A stretch of DNA of 58,911 nucleotides, taken from NCBI RefSeq assembly GCF_018383585.1, contig NZ_JAHAMK010000014.1, positions 50,696 through 109,606 on the forward strand, in the 5' to 3' direction. This stretch comes from Microvirga sp. 3-52 (lineage in GTDB: Bacteria; Pseudomonadota; Alphaproteobacteria; Rhizobiales; Beijerinckiaceae). The first letter of the stretch is position 1, and each line of letters begins with the position of its first letter. A program made the position numbers and the translations under genes. Positions 9,944-19,244 of this stretch are shown piece after piece. Below the pieces are notes generated by a model, which made no database searches, had not been told where the DNA came from, and saw nothing but the letters and a program-made list of their open reading frames with translations.

Positions 9944-10280
9944 GCTGGAGCGCTGGTCGATGGCTCAGCAGAGCAGGAAACAAGATGCGCTGGATATTCT
10001 GGACTTCAAGCCTGGAGAATCAGACGCTTCTATCATTTTTGCGTATCCATGCAAAAACCGGGCTGTACCGGGGCGATCTATGATATCGTTATCTGATCTT
10101 AGAGCGGCAGGCGGCTCTTGCCTAGGTGTCTTCCTCCTTAAGATGATCCGGCAAAGGAATGGCAGAAATCGGCTGGCGCTGCCCCCTTGCGGAGAACGCA
10201 TCTTGTCCCGAATAATCGGCCCATGTTCCCGCGTGATTGCTCCCGTTTCATCATGAACGCCTCCGCATCGGATCGAAGCC
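9944..10280. other. Divergent intergenic region
   Basis: This 337-nt region lies between the receiver gene (leftward) and the amidotransferase gene (rightward) and must contain both promoters. It is somewhat AT-richer around 10020-10110. A GGGAAC on the minus strand near 10225 was checked as a stress promoter but lacks a matching -10. No gene was recognised. Confidence 0.4.
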
Positions 10281-11021
10281 ATGCCTAGGCGGCGCTCCAA
10301 GGCACCCGTTCTCATCGTTCTGCATCAGGAGCACTCGACCCCCGGTCGGGTCGGGCGCTTGCTCCTTGAGCGCGGCTACCGGCTCGACATCCGCCGCCCC
10401 CGCTTCGGCGATCCATTGCCGGAAACGCTCGCGGAGCACACCGGAGCCGTGATTTTCGGCGGCCCGATGAGTGCCAACGACCCGGACGACTTCGTCAGGA
10501 CGGAGATCGACTGGATCGAGGTGCCGCTCAAGGAGAACAAGCCCTATCTCGGCCTCTGCCTGGGCGCCCAGATGATGGCGAAGCATCTCGGCGCCGCCGT
10601 CTGGGCCCATCCCGAAGGCCGGGCCGAGATCGGCTATTACCCGTTGCTGCCGACGGCCGCCGGCGAGGCCCTCAGCAGCGATTGGGGCGTTCCCTGGCCG
10701 AGCCATGTCTATCACTGGCACCGGGAGGGCTTCGACTGTCCCGCCGAGGCCGAGACCCTGGCGACAGGCGACGATTTCCCGACCCAGGCGATTCGCGTCG
10801 GGGAGAAGGCCTTCGGTCTCCAGTTCCACCCGGAGGTCACCCATGCCATGCTCTGCCGCTGGACGGTTCACGCCGAGGAGCGGCTCAGTATGCCGGGTGC
10901 GCAGGATCGGGTCCGACAGCTGGCCGGGCGCTTCCAGCACGACCCGCATGTCTCGCGCTGGCTCGACCGGTTTCTCGATCACTGGCTCGACGAGCCGATA
11001 CCGAAGCGCTTGCTAGCCTGA
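10281..11021 (+). CDS. Class I glutamine amidotransferase (GMP-synthase-like)
   Basis: A 246-residue cytoplasmic protein with the triad of class I glutamine amidotransferases: nucleophile C93 in LGLCLGAQ, H183 and E185 in FHPEVTH. FGGPMSANDPD precedes it in the usual place for the oxyanion region. It is a free-standing domain, not fused to a synthetase, so the acceptor of the released ammonia is unknown; related proteins are annotated as GMP synthase-like or gamma-glutamyl hydrolase-like. The stop lies only 2 nt from the end of the convergent regulator gene. Confidence 0.88.
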   Translation: MPRRRSKAPVLIVLHQEHSTPGRVGRLLLERGYRLDIRRPRFGDPLPETLAEHTGAVIFGGPMSANDPDDFVRTEIDWIEVPLKENKPYLGLCLGAQMMAKHLGAAVWAHPEGRAEIGYYPLLPTAAGEALSSDWGVPWPSHVYHWHREGFDCPAEAETLATGDDFPTQAIRVGEKAFGLQFHPEVTHAMLCRWTVHAEERLSMPGAQDRVRQLAGRFQHDPHVSRWLDRFLDHWLDEPIPKRLLA

Positions 11022-11023
11022 AT

Positions 11024-12457
11024 TCAAGTCGCATCGAACTCGAAGGGCGAGACGCCCCGCTTCATCTCGTCGACGATCAGCGCGTGCATCAGGGGAGGGG
11101 CGGCGCGTTGCGGGCAGGCGGCGCGCTCGCACAGACGGCAATTGATGCCGATCGGCGTCGCATCCGACGTGGCCGGGTCGAGTCCGCGCGCATAGACGAG
11201 GCGATGGGCGTATTTCAGCTCGCAGCCGAGGCCCACCACGAATTGCGGATCGGGCGCTCCCCAGGGGTTGAAGGCGCGCTTGACCGTGCGGGCGATGGAG
11301 AACCAGCGCGAGGAATCCGGCAGTTCGACGATCTGGGTCGCCACCTGGCCCGGCATCCGGAAGGTGGAGTGCAGGTTCCAGAGCGGACAGGTGCCGCCGA
11401 ATTGCGAGAACGGGAAGCGACCCGAGGAAAAGCGCTTCGAGACATTACCGGCCGAATCCACCCGCACCAGGAAGAAGGGGATTCCCCGGGCGCCCGGACG
11501 GGCCAGTGTGGTGAGCCGGTGCGCCACCTGCTCGAAGCTGGCGCCGAAACGAGCGCCTAGCACCTCCACGTCATAGCCGAGCGCCTCGGCCGCCGCACGG
11601 AACCTGCCGTAGGGCATCATGAGGGCGCCGGCAAAGTAATTGCCGAACGAGACCCGCAGCAGCCGCCGCGCCGGACCGTCCACGGGCTCCAGGCGGGCGG
11701 CGAGCGCGTCGATGGTCTCGCGCATCTCGGCGAACGCCAGTTGGTAGGCAGCCTGGAAGGTCCTGCCGGAAGGATCTACCAGTTCGGAGATCAGGAGTTG
11801 GCGCCGGTGATGGTCGTAGCGACGCAAGCAATCCGGCATCACGTCGATGGGCATCACGCGCACCCGGATCCCATGCCTGGCGTGCAGGCGCTCGGCGATG
11901 GCGAAGAAGGGCTCGTGGCCCGTGACCGCGAGATCCGATGCCAGGGCCTCGGCGGCCTCGTCCAGCTCGGCGAAATGGTTCTTGGCGTCGTGGATCAGCT
12001 CCCGCACCCGGTCGACCGGGTTGACCTGTGGGGCGTCCTCCGCCCGGTCGCGGTCGCTGAGGCTCGGCGTCACCGCCTCGCGGGCACCGCGCATGGCCTG
12101 ATAGGCGCGGTAAAGGCGGTTGATGGCATCGACCAGGGACGGTGCGCTCTCCACGGTTTCGCGCAGTTCGAGCCGCGCCACCGGCGTGGAGCGGAAGAGC
12201 GGGTCGGCGAAGACCTCCTCGAGCTCCGAGACGGTGCGCTCGTGATCGTCGTTGGCGAATTCGCGCGGGTCGAGCTGATAGGCATGGGCGAGGCGGATCA
12301 GTACCTGCGCGGTGATCGGGCGCTGGTTGCGCTCCATCAGGTTCAGGTAGCTCGGGGAGAGCCCGAGCTCCTCGGCCATGCGGGATTGGCTCATGTTGAG
12401 CTCGCGCCGCAACCGCTTGAGGCGGGGACCTACGAAAAGCTTCCGGCTCTCATCCAT
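11024..12457 (-). CDS. ScfR/RamB-family XRE regulator of isocitrate lyase
   Basis: A 477-residue regulator. Residues about 9-65 form an XRE helix-turn-helix (LRRELNMSQSRMAEELGLSPSYLNLMER). The middle resembles the IrrE/ImmA-type domain of short-chain fatty acid regulators (HARHGIRVRVMPIDVMPD), and the C-terminal DUF2083-like part has clustered cysteines (CRLCERAACPQR). Family members (RamB, ScfR) control glyoxylate-cycle and acetate genes, which matches its position divergent to aceA. TTTACAA repeats in the shared intergenic region are probable operators, the first starting 2 nt upstream of its own ATG, so it likely represses or tunes itself. Confidence 0.88.
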   Translation of the reverse strand: MDESRKLFVGPRLKRLRRELNMSQSRMAEELGLSPSYLNLMERNQRPITAQVLIRLAHAYQLDPREFANDDHERTVSELEEVFADPLFRSTPVARLELRETVESAPSLVDAINRLYRAYQAMRGAREAVTPSLSDRDRAEDAPQVNPVDRVRELIHDAKNHFAELDEAAEALASDLAVTGHEPFFAIAERLHARHGIRVRVMPIDVMPDCLRRYDHHRRQLLISELVDPSGRTFQAAYQLAFAEMRETIDALAARLEPVDGPARRLLRVSFGNYFAGALMMPYGRFRAAAEALGYDVEVLGARFGASFEQVAHRLTTLARPGARGIPFFLVRVDSAGNVSKRFSSGRFPFSQFGGTCPLWNLHSTFRMPGQVATQIVELPDSSRWFSIARTVKRAFNPWGAPDPQFVVGLGCELKYAHRLVYARGLDPATSDATPIGINCRLCERAACPQRAAPPLMHALIVDEMKRGVSPFEFDAT

Positions 12458-12458
12458 G

Positions 12459-12509
12459 TTGTAAATCTTTTTACAAGTTTACACGACCCGTCGAGTCAAA
12501 GCTTTACAA
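12459..12509. promoter_or_regulatory. TTTACAA operator cluster between ScfR-type gene and aceA
   Basis: TTGTAAA (12459-12465) and TTTACAA (12470-12476) form an inverted repeat with a 4-nt spacer, followed by TTTACA (12478-12483) and another TTTACAA (12503-12509). A partial copy (ATGTAAAA) sits just ahead of aceA. The clustering in a divergent regulator/target gap is what an ScfR/RamB-type operator would look like; binding itself is inferred. Confidence 0.6.
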
Positions 12510-12644
12510 GGCGACTTTTCTTTTGAAATCCATCGTTGAAACAAAAGCTTCTTCGCGGATTATGAAATCAAGACGTCCTGCTGCTCTGCAATAATTCTGG
12601 CCTGCAGGATTGTTTTGTCAAGAAATGTAAAAGGAAGCATGACC

Positions 12645-13964
<1,320 letters not shown>

Positions 13965-14006
13965 GCCTCAACAACCCTCAACCCTTGTCAGCAATGGAGA
14001 TCGACA

Positions 14007-14216
14007 ATGCATCAGTCACGTTTCTGGGTGGTCGGCGGCGAGTACACCTCCTGCAACTGCGAAACCATCGTCCACGGCACCGAGCGGGTGGTCGGGCCCT
14101 TCGAGAGCCGCATGGAGGCCGAGCGCACCTGGCGCACCCTGTCGGAGGACCACCGTCCCCAGGCCCAGGTTCGCTTCACCATCGCCCAGGAGCCTCCGAC
14201 GACCTTGAGCGCCTGA
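14007..14216 (+). CDS. Small DUF4170-like protein
   Basis: A 69-residue protein beginning MHQSRFWVVGGEYTS, with an aromatic and Gly-rich start and a helical middle (FESRMEAERTWRTLSEDH). This resembles the DUF4170 family of small alphaproteobacterial proteins, whose function is unknown. It has an ATG preceded by GGAGAT and lies 42 nt after aceA on the same strand, so it is probably co-transcribed with it. Confidence 0.75.
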   Translation: MHQSRFWVVGGEYTSCNCETIVHGTERVVGPFESRMEAERTWRTLSEDHRPQAQVRFTIAQEPPTTLSA

Positions 14217-14233
14217 GAGGGCAAGCGCCGTCG

Positions 14234-14256
14234 CTCCCTCTCCTCACGGGAGGGAG
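14234..14256 (+). terminator. Possible terminator after aceA operon
   Basis: CTCCCTC (14234-14240) pairs with GAGGGAG (14250-14256) around a 9-nt loop, 17 nt past the small gene's stop. No U-tract follows, so the assignment is weak. Confidence 0.35.
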
Positions 14257-14274
14257 TGATCGTGTGAGACCTTT

Positions 14275-14365
14275 CCGTCATGGCCGGGCTCGTCCCGGCC
14301 ATTTCGATTTCGTGAAGCGCGGCGCTTTTCCGGTCGGGATCACTGGCACAAGACCGGTGATGACG
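14275..14365 (+). repeat. Double-hairpin dispersed repeat, copy A
   Basis: A roughly 91-bp element with two hairpins: ATGGCCGGG-ctcgt-CCCGGCCAT-like stem, a GC-rich middle (GAAGCGCGGCGCTT), then ATCACTGGC...ACCGGTGAT ending TGACG. Two more copies occur at 15627-15718 and 25231-25322 (inverted). It lies in the 399-nt gap 14217-14615, whose remainder holds the possible terminator and, just before osmF, its promoter; no other gene is seen there. Confidence 0.75.
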
Positions 14366-14615
14366 TGGCGGGGAGCGTTGCCGAACCTCATCAAGCACCT
14401 GCTCCGGCCTTCCGCCCGAGCCTCAATCCCTCCCAGCATAGAGAGGGAACAGTCGGGCGCTTGTTGCGCGGGCATCCCGGGCTCGGAACTCCGTCAGGAT
14501 CTTTTACCGTCACACGAAGTTTTTATCTTCCCGTCGATTCTTCTTGCGGATCCCCCTGCCTAAACCGCCCGACTGTCCTAGAAACAGCAGGGCAAGGTTC
14601 CTCAAGGGGGTTCGC

Positions 14616-15530
14616 ATGAAGTCCGTCCTCAAGTCGCTCACCTTCGCTGCCGCCCTGGCGTTGGCAGCGGCGGGCGCCGCCAAGGCCGATGTGGTCGTCT
14701 CATCGAAGATCGACACGGAAGGCTCGGTTCTCGGCAACATCATCCTGCTGACGCTCGATGCCAACGGCATCAAGACCCAGGACCGGATCCAGCTCGGGGC
14801 GACGCCGGTGGTCCGCAAGGCCATCACGGCGGGCGAGATCGACATCTATCCGGAATATACCGGCAATGCGGGCTTCTTCTTCAACAAGGCAGACGATCCG
14901 GTCTGGAAGGATGCGGCCAAGGGCTTCGAGATGGCCAAGAAGCTCGATTACGATGCCAACAAGATCGTCTGGCTCGATCCATCGCCGGCCAACAACACCT
15001 GGGCCATCGCGCTGCGCAAGGACGTGGCCGATTCCAACAAGCTGAAGACGCTGGCCGATTTCGGCCAATGGGTCACCAAGGGCGGCAAGGTGGTGCTGGC
15101 GGCCTCCGCCGAATTCGTGAACTCGGACGCGGCCCTGCCGGCCTTCCAGAAGACCTATGACTTCAAGATGAAGCCGGAACAGCTCATCGTGCTCTCCGGC
15201 GGCGATACGGCGGCCACCATCAAGGCGGCGGCCGAGCAGACCAACGGCGCCAATGCCGCCATGGTCTATGGCACCGATGGCGGCATTGCCCCGTCGGGCC
15301 TCGTGGTGCTGGAGGACAACAAGGGCGTGCAGCCCGTCTATGCCCCGGCGCCGATCATCCGCGAATCCGTTCTGAAGGAGAACCCGAAGATCGCCGAGAT
15401 CCTAAAGCCCGTCTTCGCATCCCTCGACCTCGCCACGCTCCAAGGGCTGAACGCCCGTGTCCAGGTCGGCGGCGAGCCGGCGAAGGCCGTGGCAACCGAG
15501 TACTTGAAGTCCAAAGGATTCCTGAAATGA
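14616..15530 (+). CDS. osmF: Osmoprotectant ABC importer, substrate-binding protein
   Basis: A 304-residue periplasmic binding protein of the glycine betaine/choline-type (OpuAC/OsmF) family. A signal peptide is visible (MKSVLKSLTFAAALALAAAG...KA), then VVVSSKIDTEGSVLGNIIL and IDIYPEYTGNAGFFF, the latter characteristic of quaternary amine-binding proteins of the YehZ/ProX type. The longer frame from 14544 is rejected: ATG 14616 has AAGGGGG upstream and a proper signal peptide. It is the first gene of an importer in yehZ-yehY-yehX-yehW order, but a 215-nt gap containing a repeat separates it from the next gene. Confidence 0.9.
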   Translation: MKSVLKSLTFAAALALAAAGAAKADVVVSSKIDTEGSVLGNIILLTLDANGIKTQDRIQLGATPVVRKAITAGEIDIYPEYTGNAGFFFNKADDPVWKDAAKGFEMAKKLDYDANKIVWLDPSPANNTWAIALRKDVADSNKLKTLADFGQWVTKGGKVVLAASAEFVNSDAALPAFQKTYDFKMKPEQLIVLSGGDTAATIKAAAEQTNGANAAMVYGTDGGIAPSGLVVLEDNKGVQPVYAPAPIIRESVLKENPKIAEILKPVFASLDLATLQGLNARVQVGGEPAKAVATEYLKSKGFLK

Positions 15531-15626
15531 TCTGAGGGTCTGATTTCGGAGGACGAGGGCGTCTCGAAATGCCCTCGAGACGCAGCTACGCTGCTCCAAA
15601 GAGTCTGTTTCGTCATTGAGACTTTC

Positions 15627-15718
15627 CCGTCATGGCCGGCCTTGCGCCGGCCATCCCGATCATGAAAGGCTCGGCGCCTCATGCAACCGGGATCACCGGC
15701 ACAGGGCCGGTGATGACG
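15627..15718 (+). repeat. Double-hairpin dispersed repeat, copy B
   Basis: The same two-hairpin element as copy A: CATGGCCGGC...GCCGGCCAT, a middle GGCTCGGCGCC, then ATCACCGGCACAGGGCCGGTGAT and TGACG. It sits between the binding-protein and permease genes of the importer, where such hairpins may trim or stabilise the mRNA so that the binding protein is made in excess; that role is inference. Confidence 0.75.
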
Positions 15719-15745
15719 AGGCATGATGAGGGAGAGATTGATGGG

Positions 15746-16990
15746 ATGCACTCTCAGGACGCAGGCGGCGCGATAAGGGCCGGAAGCTTTGTGAACACGA
15801 TATCCTCCCGAACCACTGCGCCCGACATGCCTTCGTTGCGTCCATCCATATCCCTCGATCGGCTCGGGACCGTGATCGCCATTCTGATCGGCGTCGCGCT
15901 GTTCGCCTCACCCTTCGTCATCTTCCGCGCCAACCGCATCGTGGCCGGCGAAGGACGGATGCTGGTCGATGCGCTGCCTCCTTCGGGCGCCATCGGTGTG
16001 ACGATCGTGGCGCTCGGCGTGGCGTTGTGTGCGGCGCTCGCCCGCGCGCCCCTGATTCGCCTCGCGGCCGCTTCCGTCGGCCTGTGCGTGATCTTTCCGG
16101 CGGTCGGATGGTCGGCCGGATTCGTGACGCCGGCCGGCAACACCTTTGCGCGCGTCTCGCCGTCTCTCGGCTTCTGGCTTCTCGTTCTGTCCTTCGCGCT
16201 CCTTGCCGCCGATGCGCTGACGCGCCTGCGCCTGGGACCGTGGGCGCGGCTCGCCGCCATAGCCGTGGCGGCGGGCGCGATTGCGCTTCTGCTCTCCTCC
16301 GGCGCCTGGGACGATCTCTCCCTGCTCAAGGAATATGCGAACCGGCAGGACACCTTCTGGCGCGAGGCGCGTCAGCATCTGTGGCTCGCATTCGGCTCGA
16401 TGGTCGCCGCCTGTCTCGTCGGGCTGCCTCTCGGCATTCTCGGGCACCGCATCCGTCGTTTGAGAACGGCGCTCCTTCAGGTGCTGAACATCGTCCAGAC
16501 GGTTCCGAGCATCGCGCTCTTCGGCATTCTGATCGCGCCGCTCGGGTACCTGGCCACGCACGTGCCTCTGGCTGCGGCCTTGGGAATTCGCGGCATCGGG
16601 GCCGCACCGGCCTTCATCGCGCTCTTTCTCTATTCCCTGCTGCCGGTGGTCGCCAACACGGTCACCGGATTGAACCAGGTGCCGGCCACTGTCACCGATG
16701 CGGCGCGCGGCATGGGATTGTCGGCGCGCCAACGCCTGTGGCAGGTCGAGCTGCCCCTGGCGCTTCCCGTCATCCTCGCCGGCATCCGCATCGTGCTGGT
16801 CCAGAACCTCGGGCTGGCCACGGTGGCGGCGCTGATCGGGGGAGGGGGCTTCGGCACCTTCGTCTTTCAGGGAATCGGCCAGACGGCCATCGATCTCGTG
16901 CTCCTGGGCGCCATTCCGACGGTGGTCCTGTCGTTTGCCGCCGCCATCATCCTCGACGCGATCATCGATCTCAGCAGGCGGGGCTCCTAG
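15746..16990 (+). CDS. yehY: Osmoprotectant ABC importer, permease (YehY-like)
   Basis: An inner-membrane permease of 414 residues. The N-terminal half carries several extra membrane helices (about 35-200), as in YehY-type permeases, and the C-terminal half is the conserved transport domain with LNIVQTVPSIALFGIL and the EAA-like loop DAARGMGLSARQRLWQVELPLA. ATG 15746 is chosen because GGGAGAG precedes it; an upstream ATG lies inside the repeat element. Its TAG stop is followed at once by the ATG of the ATPase gene. Confidence 0.9.
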   Translation: MHSQDAGGAIRAGSFVNTISSRTTAPDMPSLRPSISLDRLGTVIAILIGVALFASPFVIFRANRIVAGEGRMLVDALPPSGAIGVTIVALGVALCAALARAPLIRLAAASVGLCVIFPAVGWSAGFVTPAGNTFARVSPSLGFWLLVLSFALLAADALTRLRLGPWARLAAIAVAAGAIALLLSSGAWDDLSLLKEYANRQDTFWREARQHLWLAFGSMVAACLVGLPLGILGHRIRRLRTALLQVLNIVQTVPSIALFGILIAPLGYLATHVPLAAALGIRGIGAAPAFIALFLYSLLPVVANTVTGLNQVPATVTDAARGMGLSARQRLWQVELPLALPVILAGIRIVLVQNLGLATVAALIGGGGFGTFVFQGIGQTAIDLVLLGAIPTVVLSFAAAIILDAIIDLSRRGS

Positions 16991-17929
16991 ATGATCGAGA
17001 TCGACCATCTCACCAAGCGCTATGGCGCGACCACCGTCGTCGAGGACGTGTCCCTCCGGGTCGACGACGGAACGATTGCCGTCGTCGTCGGAACGTCGGG
17101 CGCGGGCAAGTCGACCCTGCTCCGGATGATCAACCGCCTGATCGAGCCGAGCGCGGGCCGCGTGCTCATCGACGGCGAAGACACCATGTCGATCCCGGAG
17201 GATCAGCTGCGGCACCGGATCGGTTATGTGATCCAGGGCTATGGGCTGTTTCCCCATCGCAATGTCGCCGAGAACATCGCCACGGTGCCGCGCCTTCTCG
17301 GCTGGGACAAACGGCGGATCGCGGACCGCGTCGAGGAGCTGCTCGACCTGTTCCAGCTCGATCCGGCGGAATTCGCCCGGAAATTCCCGCACGAACTGTC
17401 CGGCGGCCAGCAGCAGCGCGTGGGCGTCGCGCGCGCGCTGGCGGCAAAGCCCGCACATCTCCTGATGGACGAACCTTTCGGGGCGCTCGATCCGGTCATC
17501 CGCAGCAAGGCGCAGGACGACCTGCTCGCGATCCAGCGCCGTCTCGGCACCACCATCCTTCTCGTCACGCATGACATGAACGAGGCGTTCCAACTGGGCG
17601 ACAGGATCGCCGTCATGGATCGGGCGCGGCTCCTGCAATACGCGACACCCGCGGAACTGCTGACGCGACCGGCGGAGGCATTCGTCGAGCAGCTCGTGGG
17701 AACGGCGGAAAGGCCCTTCCGCCTCCTGTCCCTGAGGTGCGTGCAGGAGGCCCTCGAGCCGGGAGGCGCGGAAGGGGAACCCATCCTCGTCACCGACTCC
17801 TTGCGGGATGCCCTCTCGCGGCTGATCTGGACGGGACGGGACGTGATGCCGGTCGCGGATTCCGCCGGTGCTCTCGTCGGGCGGGTCAGCGTGAAGGGCA
17901 TCATGGAACACGGGCGGTCCCTCGCATGA
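16991..17929 (+). CDS. yehX: Osmoprotectant ABC importer, ATP-binding protein (YehX-like)
   Basis: A 312-residue ABC ATPase that powers uptake. Walker A is GTSGAGKSTLL near residue 36-46, the Q-loop is IGYVIQGYGLFPH, the signature is LSGGQQQRVGVARAL, and Walker B is HLLMDEPFGALDP, followed by the switch histidine (LLVTHDMNEA). The C-terminal ~80 residues are a partial regulatory extension with weak CBS-like character (DVMPVADSAGALVGRVSVKGIM), as is common for glycine-betaine ATPases that sense ionic strength. Its TGA overlaps the next gene's ATG. Confidence 0.93.
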   Translation: MIEIDHLTKRYGATTVVEDVSLRVDDGTIAVVVGTSGAGKSTLLRMINRLIEPSAGRVLIDGEDTMSIPEDQLRHRIGYVIQGYGLFPHRNVAENIATVPRLLGWDKRRIADRVEELLDLFQLDPAEFARKFPHELSGGQQQRVGVARALAAKPAHLLMDEPFGALDPVIRSKAQDDLLAIQRRLGTTILLVTHDMNEAFQLGDRIAVMDRARLLQYATPAELLTRPAEAFVEQLVGTAERPFRLLSLRCVQEALEPGGAEGEPILVTDSLRDALSRLIWTGRDVMPVADSAGALVGRVSVKGIMEHGRSLA

Positions 17930-18681
17930 GCGGGCGGTCGTTCGCCTTGCGCGGAGCGGCGCTGCTCCTGCTGGTGCTCTTCGTCACGGCGCCGCAGCTT
18001 TTCGCCTTCGCGTTCAAGCCACTGACCACGAACGACGCTCCGGCGATCTACAACCAGGGCAGCCTGCTCGCCCTGACCCTGTCGCATCTGCGCATCGTGT
18101 TTCTGGCGACGCTGGCCAGCACGATCCTGGCCGTGGGGCTCGGCATCTTCGTCACGCGGCCTTCGGGCCAGGAATTCCTGCCGCTGTCGCGCAGCCTCGT
18201 GAATATCGGCCAGACCTTCCCGCCCATCGCGGTTCTGGCGATTGCGGTGCCGCTCGTGGGCTTCGGGGAAAAGCCGACCTTCATCGCGCTTTTCCTCTAT
18301 GGCCTTCTGCCGATCTTCGAGAACACGCTCACCGGCCTTATGGAAGTATCCCCCCAGACCCTGGAGGCGGCCAAGGGCATGGGCATGAACCCCCGTCAGC
18401 GCCTGCTGCAGGTGGAACTGCCGCTCGCTCTGCCGGTTATCCTGGCCGGCATCCGTCTTTCGGTGATCATCAGCCTCGGCACCGCCACCATCGGTTCGAC
18501 GGTTGCGGCCAAGGGATTGGGCGAGGTCATCATCGCGGGCCTTCAATCCAACAACGTCGCTTTCGTGCTGCAGGGGGGGCTGGTGGTTGCTCTGCTCGCC
18601 GTTCTGATCCACGACGGATTGGGAATGGCCGAACGAATGGCCACCCGAAGGCTGGGCCGCCCTGTGGACGAGATCTCATGA
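17926..18681 (+). CDS. yehW: Osmoprotectant ABC importer, second permease (YehW-like)
   Basis: A 251-residue permease with about five or six membrane helices, starting MSGRSFALRGAALLLLVLF, and the conserved coupling loop EAAKGMGMNPRQRLLQVELPLALP. It overlaps the ATPase gene by the sequence ATGA (17926-17929). Its own stop overlaps the ATG of the heme oxygenase gene in the same way (18678-18681), which ties the importer to the phytochrome genes at the translational level. Confidence 0.92.
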   Translation: MSGRSFALRGAALLLLVLFVTAPQLFAFAFKPLTTNDAPAIYNQGSLLALTLSHLRIVFLATLASTILAVGLGIFVTRPSGQEFLPLSRSLVNIGQTFPPIAVLAIAVPLVGFGEKPTFIALFLYGLLPIFENTLTGLMEVSPQTLEAAKGMGMNPRQRLLQVELPLALPVILAGIRLSVIISLGTATIGSTVAAKGLGEVIIAGLQSNNVAFVLQGGLVVALLAVLIHDGLGMAERMATRRLGRPVDEIS

Positions 18682-19244
18682 CGCTTCTCGAACGACTGAA
18701 AATCGAAACCCGCCCGGCGCATGACCGGATCGAGGCCGCCATCGATCTCGACCGCCGAATCGCATCGCGCGACGCTTACAGGGATCTGCTGATCCGCTTC
18801 TACGGCTTTCACACGGCCTGGGAGAGCGAGGCCGCCGGCAGGATTGCCGACCGGAAATTTTTTCAGAGCCGCTGCAAGACGCAGCTTCTCGCCAGGGATC
18901 TCGAGGCCCTAGGACTAAAGTCTGACGACATCATCCGTTTGCCACAATGCCGGCCTCTCATGCCCTTGCCGGCGCCTGAAGCGGTGCTGGGGAGCATGTA
19001 CGTGGTCGAGGGCTCGACGCTCGGTGGCGCCATCATCGCGCGCGAGGTGGAGAACCGACTTGGCCTGACGGCGGAAACGGGCTGCGCCTATTTCCGCAGC
19101 TATGGACGTGATATTGCCGCGATGTGGAAGTCGTTCGGCGCGGTGCTCCTGAAAGCCTCGTCGCCGGAGGCGGACGATCTCATCGTCGGGGCCGCGCAAG
19201 ATACCTTCACTGTGATGCATCATTGGCTGTGCGAGACCCCATGA
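18678..19244 (+). CDS. bphO: Biliverdin-forming heme oxygenase
   Basis: A 188-residue heme oxygenase of the bacterial BphO type, which opens heme to biliverdin IX-alpha, the chromophore of the phytochrome encoded next. The proximal histidine is H15 in RPAHDRIE. The distal-helix glycines are seen in MYVVEGSTLGGAII. It overlaps yehW upstream and bphP downstream, each by ATGA. The coupling to bphP is the classical bphOP arrangement and supplies chromophore to the apo-protein. Confidence 0.93.
   Translation: MTLLERLKIETRPAHDRIEAAIDLDRRIASRDAYRDLLIRFYGFHTAWESEAAGRIADRKFFQSRCKTQLLARDLEALGLKSDDIIRLPQCRPLMPLPAPEAVLGSMYVVEGSTLGGAIIAREVENRLGLTAETGCAYFRSYGRDIAAMWKSFGAVLLKASSPEADDLIVGAAQDTFTVMHHWLCETP

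Noticed and set aside
10222..10228. GGGAAC on the minus strand as an EcfG promoter for the receiver gene
   Set aside because: There is no CGTT 16-17 nt downstream, and it is over 270 nt from the gene.
15908..17911. A 667-codon open frame on the minus strand across the importer genes
   Set aside because: It is the antisense shadow of the permease and ATPase genes. Its translation is Arg/Gln/His-rich without any domain, as usual in high-GC DNA.
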